A stretch of 64,000 bases of DNA from Ampullimonas aquatilis (lineage in GTDB: Bacteria > Pseudomonadota > Gammaproteobacteria > Burkholderiales > Burkholderiaceae_D). The translations under genes and the position numbers were made by a program. The notes beneath the pieces were generated by a model. The model saw only the letters and a list, made by a program, of their open reading frames with translations, did no database searches and had not been told where the DNA came from. The stretch is taken from NCBI RefSeq assembly GCF_049675895.1, contig NZ_CP183834.1, positions 186,001 to 250,000 on the forward strand. Direction: 5' to 3'. Below, piece by piece: positions 45,885 through 55,449 of this stretch (positions are counted from its first letter, which is position 1; each line of letters opens with the position of its first letter).

Positions 45885-46308
45885 ATATTGGTTATAACAG
45901 TGACTTTCTGTATTTAATGGTGCAGTTGGTCGCTGCTTAACCTGCTCATATCGGGTGGGGCTGGACGGCATCATGCCGCCTAATTGGTGGCAGGGGATTT
46001 CTTGTCCTACTTAACTGACTTGCTGCCCGCTTGGCTGGTTTAGTGTTGCTGGTTTGATCAGTGCTGGTGCACCCGACAGTGATTGGTATCAATCTCATTT
46101 CGCTGTCCCTAGATGCTTGCTTTTTATGGGTGTGATTGCATGGCCTGCGCCCGAAAGCGCTGATTTCTCCTGAGCCATATCAAATTGGTTTGAAATTTGT
46201 CTGGGCAGACCGCAACATCTGGTGTTCAAGTTTCAATCTCCCACAATCGCCGTCATGGGTATTGCTACAATACCCCGGTACAATCTTCTTATGGTTGATT
46301 TATGACGT

Positions 46309-46328
46309 CACGAGTTCATGAACTCGTG
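46309..46328. promoter_or_regulatory. 20-base perfect palindrome upstream of kup
   Basis: CACGAGTTCATGAACTCGTG is a perfect dyad ending 75 bases before the kup start, with a further CTCGTG 6 bases beyond. It may be an operator, or a loop-poor hairpin. The rest of 45885-46403 shows nothing I can assign. Confidence 0.45.
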
Positions 46329-46403
46329 GCTCCTCGTGTTTAGCTTTTAGCTTCGAGTGGTGATGACCTCGCTGTCCAGAATTTCATATTCGATAAAGTC
46401 CCA

Positions 46404-48293
46404 ATGAGCGTTTCCTCGCATTCCCCGGATAAAAAAAGTAGTGTCGCCGCATTGACCCTCGCTGCGGTGGGTATTGTTTACGGTGATATTGGCACCAGCC
46501 CGCTCTATGCCTTGCAGGCTATTTTTAATACCGAACATGGTCTGCATTTCGATGAGACCAACTTATTTGGCGTCATTTCGCTCATCATCTGGGGGCTGAC
46601 CATCATTGTGGCGCTCAAGTATGTCACCTTGATCCTGCGTGCCAATAATCGCGGCGAGGGTGGCATCATGGCTTTGATGGCACTGGCGCTGACCTCGGTG
46701 ACCAAGACTTCTCGCTGGTACAAGCCATTGATGTTATTGGGACTGTGTGGAACGGCGTTATTTTTTGGCGATAGCGTCATTACACCAGCAATCTCGGTGT
46801 TGTCAGCGATGGAAGGGCTCGAAGTGGCAACACCCGGGCTGGAGCATTTTGTGGTGCCGCTGACTTTGATCGTATTGATTTTTCTGTATGCCATTCAGTC
46901 ACGCGGCACAAGCGGGATCGGCAAATTGTTTGGGCCCGCGATGATGATCTGGTTTTTGGCGCTGGCGGTGATGGGCGTGATCAATATTTTGAAGGCGCCA
47001 CAAATCCTGCAAGCCATCAATCCCTGGTATGCCTTTAAATTTTTAAACAATAACCGGCTGGCGGCGTTTTTATCGCTGGGCTCGGTGGTACTGGCTTTCA
47101 CTGGTGCCGAAGCCCTGTATGCCGATATGGGCCATTTTGGTAAAAAGCCAATTCGGCTTGCCTGGTTTCTGATTGCTTTCCCAGCGTTATCGCTCAATTA
47201 TCTAGGACAAGGTGGACTGTTACTGAGTGAGCCTGATGCGCTGGATAATCCGTTTTTTCATCAGCTCGGTACATGGAGTGTTTATCCCCTGATTGTACTG
47301 GCGACAGTGGCGACCATCATTGCGTCGCAAGCCACCATATCGGGTGCATTCTCAATGACACGCGAAGCCATCGCGCTGGGCTTCATGCCGCGCATGAAGA
47401 TCATCCATACTTCGAGCAGTGAAATGGGGCAGATCTATATTCCTTCCATTAATTGGATGCAATTGTGTGCCGTACTGCTTGCCGTTGTGGGCTTTGGCTC
47501 GTCTGCCAGTCTGAGCGCTGCTTATGGGATTGCGGTGACCGGCACGATGATGGTGACGACTATTCTTACTTTTTTTGTGATCTTTTATGGTTGGAAATAC
47601 AATCTCTTGCTGGCCTTGCTGGCAAGCAGTTTCTTTCTGACGATTGATCTTGCATTTTTTTCTGCCAACGCGCTAAAGATCGTTCATGGTGGCTGGTTTC
47701 CTTTGATTCTTGGTGCGGCGGTTTTCACCATCATGTCGACCTGGAAACGCGGCCGACAACTGGTATTTGAAAACCTCCAAAAGCACGCCATTCCACTCGA
47801 AAGCTTTCTGGTTTCATTGTTCATGGCGCCACCAGTGCGGGTGCCAGGCACGGCCATCTTTTTGCGTGGTGAGTCAGATGGTGTGCCACACGCCTTGCTG
47901 CATAATCTGTCGCACAATAAGGTTGTGCACGAACGTCTCGTCTTTTTGACTGTACATATTGCGCCAGTTCCTTGGGTCACCTTGGACGAGCAAGTGCAGG
48001 TCAGAGATTTGGGTAATCACTGTTTTCAGCTGGATATCAAACTTGGCTTCAAAGATGAGCCTGATCTGCCCAAAGCATTGAGTCAGTGCGGGCAGCTTGG
48101 CATTCAATTTGAAATGATGGAAACCTCGTTCTTCATTGCGCGCCAGACACTGATTTCGACACCGGATAGTGGTATGGCACGATGGCGCGAACAGTTATTT
48201 GTCGCCATGTCACGCAATGCACCGAGTGCGGCAGACTACTACCTGATTCCATCCAATCGTGTGATTGAATTGGGTACCCAGATCGAAATCTAG
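46404..48293 (+). CDS. kup: Low-affinity potassium uptake protein Kup
   Basis: 629 residues. The KUP/HAK opening AALTLAAVGIVYGDIGTSPLYALQAIF is followed by about 12 membrane helices up to residue 440 and a C-terminal cytoplasmic domain of about 170 residues (VPGTAIFLRGESDGVPHALLHNL). It imports K+ together with protons. It lies 3 kb before the kdp genes, so two potassium systems are near each other. The ribosome site before ATG 46404 is weak. Confidence 0.95.
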   Translation: MSVSSHSPDKKSSVAALTLAAVGIVYGDIGTSPLYALQAIFNTEHGLHFDETNLFGVISLIIWGLTIIVALKYVTLILRANNRGEGGIMALMALALTSVTKTSRWYKPLMLLGLCGTALFFGDSVITPAISVLSAMEGLEVATPGLEHFVVPLTLIVLIFLYAIQSRGTSGIGKLFGPAMMIWFLALAVMGVINILKAPQILQAINPWYAFKFLNNNRLAAFLSLGSVVLAFTGAEALYADMGHFGKKPIRLAWFLIAFPALSLNYLGQGGLLLSEPDALDNPFFHQLGTWSVYPLIVLATVATIIASQATISGAFSMTREAIALGFMPRMKIIHTSSSEMGQIYIPSINWMQLCAVLLAVVGFGSSASLSAAYGIAVTGTMMVTTILTFFVIFYGWKYNLLLALLASSFFLTIDLAFFSANALKIVHGGWFPLILGAAVFTIMSTWKRGRQLVFENLQKHAIPLESFLVSLFMAPPVRVPGTAIFLRGESDGVPHALLHNLSHNKVVHERLVFLTVHIAPVPWVTLDEQVQVRDLGNHCFQLDIKLGFKDEPDLPKALSQCGQLGIQFEMMETSFFIARQTLISTPDSGMARWREQLFVAMSRNAPSAADYYLIPSNRVIELGTQIEI

Positions 48294-48427
48294 CACGGCC
48301 AGGTTTGACCTGTGATGGCGTTTTATGGATCGATATTGCAGACGCCTGGCGATAGTGGTTTGGTCTGCGTAACCATCATGCAAGTACAGATAGACGACTG
48401 TTAGAACAAAACAATCGCATATTCAAT

Positions 48428-48500
48428 GGAGTATCTGATTATTTTGGTTTGTTCAGTGCGTTATATATGGATATTTAAATATACCGGTACAGAGTATATT
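48428..48500 (+). repeat. 73-base dispersed intergenic element, copy 2
   Basis: GGAGTAT to AGTATATT, with GTGCG at position 29 and TTGTT at 22-26. The terminal stem here is AATATAC-CGGTACAGA-GTATATT, with longer arms than in copy 1. It lies 134 bases after the kup stop. Confidence 0.7.
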
Positions 48501-48569
48501 GTCAGTGCGATGATGCCCACGTGCAGCTGAAGGCGCAGCGGGCATCTTGCTACCGTTGCACGCTGTTGT

Positions 48570-48734
48570 TTAACGTGCACCTTTGTGGCCTTTTTGGCCG
48601 TCATTTTTGTGACGCCCCATCACCTCACGACTTTCTGCCGCTTGTTTTACTTTCTTGTCATCATGAGCGGGTGGTGCTTGAACGGGCTGGTGATGCCCAC
48701 CTTTGCTTGGCTGGTTTGGGGATCTACTTGTCAT
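48570..48734 (-). CDS. Small basic hypothetical protein
   Basis: 54 residues with a near-perfect AGGAGG ribosome site 5 bases before the ATG. The product is hydrophilic, rich in Lys, Gly, His, Gln and Ala, with a C-terminal GRHKNDGQKGHKGAR. No membrane segment or cysteine. The strong ribosome site argues that it is real. It is on the minus strand between kup and another small minus-strand gene. Unknown function. Confidence 0.55.
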   Translation of the reverse strand: MTSRSPNQPSKGGHHQPVQAPPAHDDKKVKQAAESREVMGRHKNDGQKGHKGAR

Positions 48735-48899
48735 ATACCCTCCTGTGAAGATTGAATTAATCTGAATTAGACTGATTCAACGATAGGAAATTCAGGAATT
48801 AATTTTTTATTCCCTCTTTGCCTTGGATCAATCGGCATGCCGACCTTCAAGTGATGATGCTGTTTGAACAAGCTAATTTGACTCACTTATTTGATTCAC

Positions 48900-49097
48900 T
48901 TACTTGGTAGTTGCAGCACAGGCGGTGTCAGTGCTTTTTTTGGCAGGATTGCAGCAATCCATGGCACTTTTGGCGTTATCTCTGGCTTCCGGCAATTTCT
49001 TTTGATCGTGCGATTGCGCCGCTTGCTGGTGTTGTTTGGCAGCCGCCTCATGATCATTAGCTGCTTGTTTGTGTACACCGTTTAATGGTCGTGTCAT
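48900..49097 (-). CDS. Small His/Ala-rich hypothetical protein
   Basis: 65 residues from the ATG at 49097; the open frame goes further upstream but the segment before looks non-coding. The sequence has repeating AA-x(2)-H-x(2)-AA-x(2)-H spacing (HKQAANDHEAAAKQHQQAAQSH) that forms a helical heptad-like pattern, followed by a CC pair and a C-terminal Cys. Similar small proteins occur in many proteobacteria as uncharacterised stress-associated proteins. Metal binding through the His/Cys residues is possible. Confidence 0.55.
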   Translation of the reverse strand: MTRPLNGVHKQAANDHEAAAKQHQQAAQSHDQKKLPEARDNAKSAMDCCNPAKKSTDTACAATTK

Positions 49098-49317
49098 GCA
49101 AGTGCTGGTTCCTTGCGAGTGCGAATACTTGATGTCATGGTGGTCAGCCAGATTGTTCGAATGACTTGAGCAATATGACAAGTCATCAGAAGCTTGCATA
49201 TGGTTGTCTACAGTGCCTTAGGCAACATAATGTGGCCTCACTGGCCATGATGTGGGCATAAACCGGTTAGACTATTGCATGAGTTTGCTGGTGCATGGAT
49301 AACCGGAGTGATGGATC

Positions 49318-50640
49318 ATGAATATGCCTTCAACAGTACAGACGCATAGTCTGCCTGACCATGAACTGAATCATGGTCTTTCCTATGTCCACCCTAATAT
49401 GGATAGTCCCTGGGGCACTTATCTTTCCCAGATTGATCGGGTGACACCCTATCTGGGCCATCTGGCCAAATGGGTGGAAACCTTGAAACGCCCCAAGCGT
49501 GCCCTGATTGTCGACATTCCGGTTGAACTGGATGATGGCCGCGTGGCGCACTTTGAGGGATTTCGGGTGCAGCACAATATGAGTCGTGGCCCGGGTAAGG
49601 GTGGTGTACGCTTTCATCCCAACGTCAATCTTGAAGAAGTCATGGCCTTGTCGGGCTGGATGACGATTAAAAATGCCGCCGTCAATTTACCCTTTGGTGG
49701 CGCCAAGGGCGGGGTGCGGATTGATCCCAAGCAGTTTTCAATCAAGGAGCTGGAACGCGTGACGCGTCGCTACACCAGCGAGATCGGCTCCATCATCGGC
49801 CCCCAGCAGGATATTCCCGCACCCGACGTCAACACCAATGCGCAGATCATGGCCTGGATGATGGATACCTATTCCATCAACGCCGGCCAAACGGTCACTG
49901 GCGTCGTCACCGGTAAACCGGTGCATCTGGGGGGCTCACTGGGACGCGTCAAAGCCACGGGTCGTGGTGTCTTTGTCACTGGGCGAGAAGCATCGCGCCG
50001 CATCAATCTGGCCTTGGATGGTGCACGCGTCATTTTGCAAGGTTTTGGTAATGTGGGGGCCTCGGCCGCCGAATTATTTGCCCAGGCGGGTGGCAAAATC
50101 ATCGCTGTACAAGATCATTCCGGTACTCTCTTCAATCAGCATGGCCTGGACGTGATGACCTTGACGGCCCATGTCCAACAGACCGGCGGTGTGGCTGGTT
50201 TTGGCGAAGCCGAAGTGATTGCTGCCGAAGATTTTTGGGATATCGACAATGAAATTTTGATTGCTGCCGCTCTGGAAGGACAAATCACCACCGAACGGGC
50301 GCGTCGCATCAAAAGCCGTCTGGTGCTGGAAGGTGCCAATGGTCCCACCGTGCCCTATGCCGATGATATGCTCAAGGAACGCAATATTTTGGTGGTGCCC
50401 GACGTCATCTGCAATGCAGGTGGTGTGATCGTGAGTTACTTTGAATGGGTACAGGATTTTTCCAGCTTTTTCTGGAGCGAAGATGAAATCAATCTGCGTC
50501 TGGACAAAATTATTGGGGATGCTTTCAAGGCCATCTGGGCCACGTCGGATCGCTTGCGGATCAGCCTGCGCACAGCGGCTTTTGCCGTTGCTTGCGAGCG
50601 GATATTGATTGCCCGTGAAGAGCGGGGTTTATATCCTTGA
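49318..50640 (+). CDS. Glu/Leu/Phe/Val dehydrogenase family protein, probably glutamate dehydrogenase
   Basis: 440 residues. The substrate-binding lysine is in PFGGAKGGVRIDP near residue 126, and a Rossmann nucleotide fold follows with GFGNVGASAAELF near 240. EGFRVQHNMSRGPGKGGVRFHP is typical. C-terminal VICNAGGVIVSYFEWVQD completes the family. It interconverts glutamate with 2-oxoglutarate and ammonia. Length and motifs fit the NAD-type GdhA of Gram-positives and betaproteobacteria rather than the hexameric E. coli GdhA. The start at 49318 has GGAG 11 bases upstream. Confidence 0.9.
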   Translation: MNMPSTVQTHSLPDHELNHGLSYVHPNMDSPWGTYLSQIDRVTPYLGHLAKWVETLKRPKRALIVDIPVELDDGRVAHFEGFRVQHNMSRGPGKGGVRFHPNVNLEEVMALSGWMTIKNAAVNLPFGGAKGGVRIDPKQFSIKELERVTRRYTSEIGSIIGPQQDIPAPDVNTNAQIMAWMMDTYSINAGQTVTGVVTGKPVHLGGSLGRVKATGRGVFVTGREASRRINLALDGARVILQGFGNVGASAAELFAQAGGKIIAVQDHSGTLFNQHGLDVMTLTAHVQQTGGVAGFGEAEVIAAEDFWDIDNEILIAAALEGQITTERARRIKSRLVLEGANGPTVPYADDMLKERNILVVPDVICNAGGVIVSYFEWVQDFSSFFWSEDEINLRLDKIIGDAFKAIWATSDRLRISLRTAAFAVACERILIAREERGLYP

Positions 50641-50720
50641 GCTGGTCGATTTAATCCAATTCAATGCCAACTCACAATTTTATTCAGCGTTGATATGCTA
50701 TTTATTAAAATTTTCTTGAT

Positions 50721-51749
50721 ATGGTAAGGCGTAAAAAATCCATCTGGAGCCGATCCTTACAACGTAGCCTCAATGCCCTGACACGCAGTGCCATCAATGT
50801 GGGTTCCAAGGCAGTCAAGCAGGCCTTGCGCAGTACGCCCGTTGTTAAAAAGATAGCGAGTTCTAACAGCGCGGCGTTGGCTGCGGGAAAAATGAGCATG
50901 GGTATTGCTGTGGGGGCGACGGGCGGGCGCCGCTACTGGCTCTATCAACCCGCGGCACTACAGCATGATGAGTCACTGCCCTTGCTGGTCATGCTGCATG
51001 GTTGTGGGCAAGATGCCAAGGAACTGGCGGCTTGCAGTCGCATGAACCGCCTGGCCGCGCGCGAACGTTTTATCGTGCTCTATGTTGAGCAGGATCGTCT
51101 GGCCAATATGCAGGGTTGCTGGAATTGGTATGAAACCCGATCTGGCTTGGCGCAAGCTGAAGCCGCCATCATTGACAAGGCGATTGATCAGGTTTGTCTG
51201 CTGCATGCGGTTGATGCTACGCGGATTGCGGTAGCTGGCCTGTCAGCGGGTGCCAGTATGGCCGCTTTGCTGGCCACCAGACATCCTGAACGTTTTCGGG
51301 CAGTGGTCATGCATTCGGGGGTAGCCCCTGGTATGGCACATTCTTCAGTCACTGCTTTGCGCGCCATGCGGGGGCGTGAGAAAGTCATTACACCGCTTGA
51401 CCCTTTTCCACCTGGTACGCGTTTGCCGGCCCTGCTGGTGATACAGGGTAGCGCTGATGGCGTTGTCGCTCCCAGTAATGGGGCCATTGCGGCGCGGCGC
51501 TGGGCGGCCCTGTGCGGGACAACGGCGGTTACTTCACGCGTTTTGCAACGCGGTGCTCGTTACCCTGCCACGATTACCGATTATCGTGTTGGCAAACAAC
51601 TGGTGGCGACTCAGTACCAGATTTCCGGATTGGGTCATGCCTGGAGTGGTGGCGCAAAGGGCCGCGCCTACAGCGACCCCCATGGCCCGGATGCCTCGCG
51701 CATCATCTGGGCATTTGTGAGCAGGCAATTTGCCAGTGTTGGAGAATGA
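50721..51749 (+). CDS. PHB depolymerase-family esterase (LpqC type)
   Basis: 342 residues. A basic N-terminal region of about 60 residues without a clear signal peptide precedes the alpha/beta-hydrolase core: LLVMLHGCGQDAKE near 90, the nucleophile elbow GLSAGAS with Ser175, and the final His in GLGHAWSGG. The family cleaves short-chain poly-3-hydroxyalkanoates or other esters. The basic N-terminus resembles intracellular members that bind PHB granules, but that is an inference. It is followed by copy 3 of the repeat element. Confidence 0.85.
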   Translation: MVRRKKSIWSRSLQRSLNALTRSAINVGSKAVKQALRSTPVVKKIASSNSAALAAGKMSMGIAVGATGGRRYWLYQPAALQHDESLPLLVMLHGCGQDAKELAACSRMNRLAARERFIVLYVEQDRLANMQGCWNWYETRSGLAQAEAAIIDKAIDQVCLLHAVDATRIAVAGLSAGASMAALLATRHPERFRAVVMHSGVAPGMAHSSVTALRAMRGREKVITPLDPFPPGTRLPALLVIQGSADGVVAPSNGAIAARRWAALCGTTAVTSRVLQRGARYPATITDYRVGKQLVATQYQISGLGHAWSGGAKGRAYSDPHGPDASRIIWAFVSRQFASVGE

Positions 51750-51781
51750 CCTTGTTTTAGATCATTTTCTCTTGAAATTAG

Positions 51782-51853
51782 GGAGTATGATCTGAATCTG
51801 GCTTGTTAAGTGCTTATAGTAATGATCATAAAAATTACTATGCCCAGTATATT
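51782..51853 (+). repeat. 72-base dispersed intergenic element, copy 3
   Basis: GGAGTAT to AGTATATT, one base shorter than the other copies; the shift falls in the terminal hairpin TACT-ATGCCC-AGTA. GTGCT replaces GTGCG at position 29. It ends in a T-run, so here it could work as a terminator. It starts 32 bases after the esterase stop and lies between the esterase and the convergent kdpE gene. Confidence 0.7.
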
Positions 51854-51941
51854 TTTTTATCCTGATTTGATTTAACTGCTTTGCCAGTTAAGGTATGACT
51901 GGGTGTCTGCAAACTTCAACGTCCGATCATCAGGCCAAAAG

Positions 51942-52640
51942 TCAAGCCGTAAGCAATAAGCGATAACCCACCGCGGTTTCAGTCTGCAAGTACTGTGGCT
52001 GGGCCGGATCATCTTCCAGTTTTTGCCGTAGATGTCCCATATAAATGTGCAGATAATGGCTGCTATCGGTATGGCTTGGCCCCCAGACTTTACTCAACAG
52101 CTGCGGATTGGTGACGACCCGACCAGCATGATTGACCAGCACGCTCAATAGCCGATATTCGGTCGGTGTTAAATGTACCGGCTGATTGGCCTTGCTGACG
52201 AGTCGGTTGTTGAGATCCACTTTAACATCACCAAATTGCACGACACCATTGACACTGGCAGCAGGTTGCCGTTGGCGGCGCAGTGTGGCGCGTACCCGTG
52301 CGAGCAACTCGCCGACACCAAAAGGTTTGGTTAAATAATCGTCGGCACCCGCATCCAGTGCCGCAATCTTGTCTGATTCATCAACGCGTGCCGACAGCAC
52401 GATGATGGGCACGTTTGACCAGTGCCGGACATCTTTGATGAAGTCCACGCCATCACCATCAGGCAGGCCAAGGTCGAGCACAATCAAATCGGGTTTGCGC
52501 GTGCCAGCGTCAATCAGTCCGCGTTGCAACGTTTCCGTCTCCCAAACCTGCCAGCCCTCTGCTTCCAGGGCATTGCGCACAAAACGGCGAATTTGCGGCT
52601 CGTCTTCGACCAATAAAGCTATTGGGGTAGGTTCACTCAT
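51942..52640 (-). CDS. kdpE: Response regulator KdpE
   Basis: 232 residues: receiver domain with phosphoacceptor region LIVLDLGLPDGDGVDF, then an OmpR-type winged helix (HLTPTEYRLLSVLVNHAGRVVTNPQLL). It activates the kdp operon under K+ limitation. It overlaps kdpD by 4 bases at the distal end of the minus-strand operon. Confidence 0.95.
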   Translation of the reverse strand: MSEPTPIALLVEDEPQIRRFVRNALEAEGWQVWETETLQRGLIDAGTRKPDLIVLDLGLPDGDGVDFIKDVRHWSNVPIIVLSARVDESDKIAALDAGADDYLTKPFGVGELLARVRATLRRQRQPAASVNGVVQFGDVKVDLNNRLVSKANQPVHLTPTEYRLLSVLVNHAGRVVTNPQLLSKVWGPSHTDSSHYLHIYMGHLRQKLEDDPAQPQYLQTETAVGYRLLLTA

Positions 52641-55417
52641 GATGTTGAAATTTTATTATTCATTGGCATTTCGTCCAGTTCAGGCATTGCAGGCGGGGTG
52701 CCGAGGGGAATCGTAAAGATAAAGGCAGCGCCACCTGCCGAAGATTGCTCTGCCCAGATAGTACCGCCATGGGCTGAGACGATGGCACGACAAATTGCCA
52801 ATCCCAGGCCGACACCGGGCGTGGCTGATTCACGCTCGCCACGCGTAAATTTTTCAAATAGTTTTTCGGCCTGGGTATCAGGCAGACCGGGGCCGTTATC
52901 GGCAACGGTGATGTACATGAAAGCGTCACCGACATGTGCCGAGATCGTGATGACTGTATCGGCTGGCGTATATTTGGCGGCGTTTTCCAGCAGATTGCAT
53001 AACACCCGTTCAATCAAAATGGCATCGACCTGAAGCAGCGGCAAGTCGTGACTCAGATTGGTTTGCACGTGATGCCGGACCAGTTGTGAATTACTGGCGC
53101 GCAGGGCGCTACCTACCAGACTTTCCAGTGAGTGCCATTGCATGTTGAGTTTGACCATACCGCTTTCAATTCTTGCCATATCCAGCAGATTGGTCACCAG
53201 GTTGCTCATGCGCAGTGCTTCACCATGTAAGGCCTGGGCAAACTCGCGGTCAGTCGGTGCGCTGATCGACCTGGATAGCGCCAGCGATTCGGACAGTCCG
53301 ACGATGGACGTCAAGGGGGTACGCAAATCATGCGAGAGCGCTGATAACAGTGAATTGCGCAAGCGCTCCGATTCCATATGGATCAAGGCATCCTGTGCCA
53401 CTTCACTGTAATGCAGGCGCTCCAGCGCAATCGCCGCCAGCGTGGCAAAGGTATCAAGCTGTTGGCGTTGTTCCGGAATCAAGGTCCAGCGCCGACTATT
53501 GGGCTGCAGCGCAAGAATACCGCGGGTGCGCATGGGGGCGACCAGTGGTAGATAAAAACTGCTGCTACCGGGCAGCATATCGGTTCCCATACCGGCTGCG
53601 GTAGCATGATCAAAAGCCCATTGTGCAATGCCGATATCCAGCACGCTCAGATTGGCTGATCGGGAGGCATCATCCTGCAGGGTTGGTGGCAGTTGTAAAC
53701 GGCCAAAGTTATCCGGTAGTAATAAAGTTGCCTTGGCATCAAAGGTACGCTGGATAAATAGGCGGGTCGTTTCAAAAATCTGCTCGGTCTGCAAGGTACC
53801 GGACAAGGCACGGGCAAACTCATACAGCGCCCGTGAACGCGATTCCCGCTGCACGGCGACACGCGCCTGATAGCGCAGATTGGCAGTCAGGTGAGCGGTG
53901 ATCAATCCGACAATCAGCATGATGACAAACGTGAGAATGTATTGCAGATCACTGACTGCAAAAGAGAACCTGGGTGGCACAAAAAAGAAGTCGAAAACAC
54001 CCACGCCCACCATGGTCGCAATGATGGCCGGGCCACGCCCCAAACGTACCGCGACCAGCACTACTGTCAACAAGAAAACCATGACAATATTGGCCAGATC
54101 AAAGTAGGGAATCAGCGGTGTGGCAATCAGGCCGGTCAAAAGGCTGGCCAGGGCACCAACCAGGTAGCGCCATTGGCGGCTGGCTTGAGGTGGCTGCGCC
54201 AGTGCTACCGATTTGCCCGGATTGAATGGTTGATTATTTTGATTGCTGTCACGGGTCACTTTGCTGACCCGTCCAACTTCGGTCAGATCAAGTGTCGGTG
54301 CCAGCGTATCAATGCGCTTGGTCAGCGTGGGACGCCAGGGCCAGAACGAATGGCCGCGCCCAATCACAATGGTTGAAAAATTATGACTGCGGGCGTATTC
54401 AACCATCGCCGTTGCCACTTCATGACCGGTCAGGACGGTGGTGGTTGCGCCCAGATCCTGTGCCAGCTTCAAAGATTCCAAAATTTTTTGTCGTAGTGAA
54501 GAGGGAAGACGTTGCAGCTTGGGTGTCTCTACATAAACGGCGTGCCATTCGGCATTGAGTTGGTTGGCCAAGCGGGCGGCACTACGTATCACATGTTCGG
54601 CACCGGGGCGTGGGCCAACACCGACCAGCAGGGCCGCATCCGTTTTCCAAACAGTATCAATCGATTGTTCAATCCGATAAGCCTGTACATCGTTTTCAAT
54701 CCGGTCGGCAGTACGACGCAGTGCCAGTTCACGTAGCGCAATCAGATTGCCTTTTCTGAAGAAATGACGGGAGGCGCGTTCAGCCTGCTGTGCCTGATAC
54801 ACCTTGCCAGCTTTCAGGCGCGATAACAGTTCATCAGCAGGAATGTCAACGAGTACCAATTCATCGGCTTCATCAAACACGGTATCGGGCAGGGTTTCTG
54901 CCACCCGCACGCCGGTAATGCCGGCAACCACATCATTGAGACTTTCAAGATGTTGCACATTGACCGTGGTAAACACATTCATGCCGGCATTGAGCAATTC
55001 TTCAACATCCTGCCAGCGTTTGGGGTGGCGTGAGCCCGGTGCGTTGGTGTGTGCCAGTTCATCAACCAGCACCAGTGCAGGATGGCGTGCCAGCACGGTA
55101 TCAATATCGAATTCGGCAATGGCTTTGCCGCGATAGACAATCTGCTTGAGAGGAATACTTTCCAGCCCTTTTAACAGTGCGGCAGTTTCAGTGCGGCCGT
55201 GGGTTTCCACAATGCCAACGATGGGCTCATGACCCTCCTGTTTGAGTTTGCTGGCCGCCGCCAGCATTGCGTAGGTTTTGCCCACTCCGGCGCAAGCACC
55301 AAAGTAAATACGCAGTTTGCCGCGTTGCGCACGCCGTTCCTGCTCCTGAACCTGGGCAAGCAGGGCATCAGGATCGGGTCGCTGGAAATCGGTCTGGGCC
55401 ATATAAGGGGTGAGCAC
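52637..55417 (-). CDS. kdpD: Potassium-sensing histidine kinase KdpD
   Basis: 926 residues from GTG 55417, or 921 from ATG 55402. The KdpD N-terminal domain has the Walker-A-like GACAGVGKTYAML and the ETHGRTET segment. A Usp-like domain, four membrane helices (about 405-500), a GAF domain, and the HisKA/HATPase pair with the phospho-histidine in ALSHDLRTPLTSI follow. It senses low K+ and phosphorylates KdpE. Neither possible start has a good ribosome site. It lies 33-47 bases after kdpC. Confidence 0.95.
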   Translation of the reverse strand: MLTPYMAQTDFQRPDPDALLAQVQEQERRAQRGKLRIYFGACAGVGKTYAMLAAASKLKQEGHEPIVGIVETHGRTETAALLKGLESIPLKQIVYRGKAIAEFDIDTVLARHPALVLVDELAHTNAPGSRHPKRWQDVEELLNAGMNVFTTVNVQHLESLNDVVAGITGVRVAETLPDTVFDEADELVLVDIPADELLSRLKAGKVYQAQQAERASRHFFRKGNLIALRELALRRTADRIENDVQAYRIEQSIDTVWKTDAALLVGVGPRPGAEHVIRSAARLANQLNAEWHAVYVETPKLQRLPSSLRQKILESLKLAQDLGATTTVLTGHEVATAMVEYARSHNFSTIVIGRGHSFWPWRPTLTKRIDTLAPTLDLTEVGRVSKVTRDSNQNNQPFNPGKSVALAQPPQASRQWRYLVGALASLLTGLIATPLIPYFDLANIVMVFLLTVVLVAVRLGRGPAIIATMVGVGVFDFFFVPPRFSFAVSDLQYILTFVIMLIVGLITAHLTANLRYQARVAVQRESRSRALYEFARALSGTLQTEQIFETTRLFIQRTFDAKATLLLPDNFGRLQLPPTLQDDASRSANLSVLDIGIAQWAFDHATAAGMGTDMLPGSSSFYLPLVAPMRTRGILALQPNSRRWTLIPEQRQQLDTFATLAAIALERLHYSEVAQDALIHMESERLRNSLLSALSHDLRTPLTSIVGLSESLALSRSISAPTDREFAQALHGEALRMSNLVTNLLDMARIESGMVKLNMQWHSLESLVGSALRASNSQLVRHHVQTNLSHDLPLLQVDAILIERVLCNLLENAAKYTPADTVITISAHVGDAFMYITVADNGPGLPDTQAEKLFEKFTRGERESATPGVGLGLAICRAIVSAHGGTIWAEQSSAGGAAFIFTIPLGTPPAMPELDEMPMNNKISTS

Positions 55418-55449
55418 GCCACGCAGTTTTCATCGATTCTGCCATAGTC

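Noticed and set aside
45885..46308. Possible gene remnants before kup
   Set aside because: Short open stretches exist but show no recognisable family and no ribosome site.
51782..51853. Repeat element as an ordinary rho-independent terminator
   Set aside because: Conservation extends 50 bases upstream of the hairpin at fixed spacing, and two of the four copies lack a T-run.
53891..54376. 161-codon plus-strand frame inside kdpD
   Set aside because: It is a shadow of kdpD, with low-complexity composition and no ribosome site.
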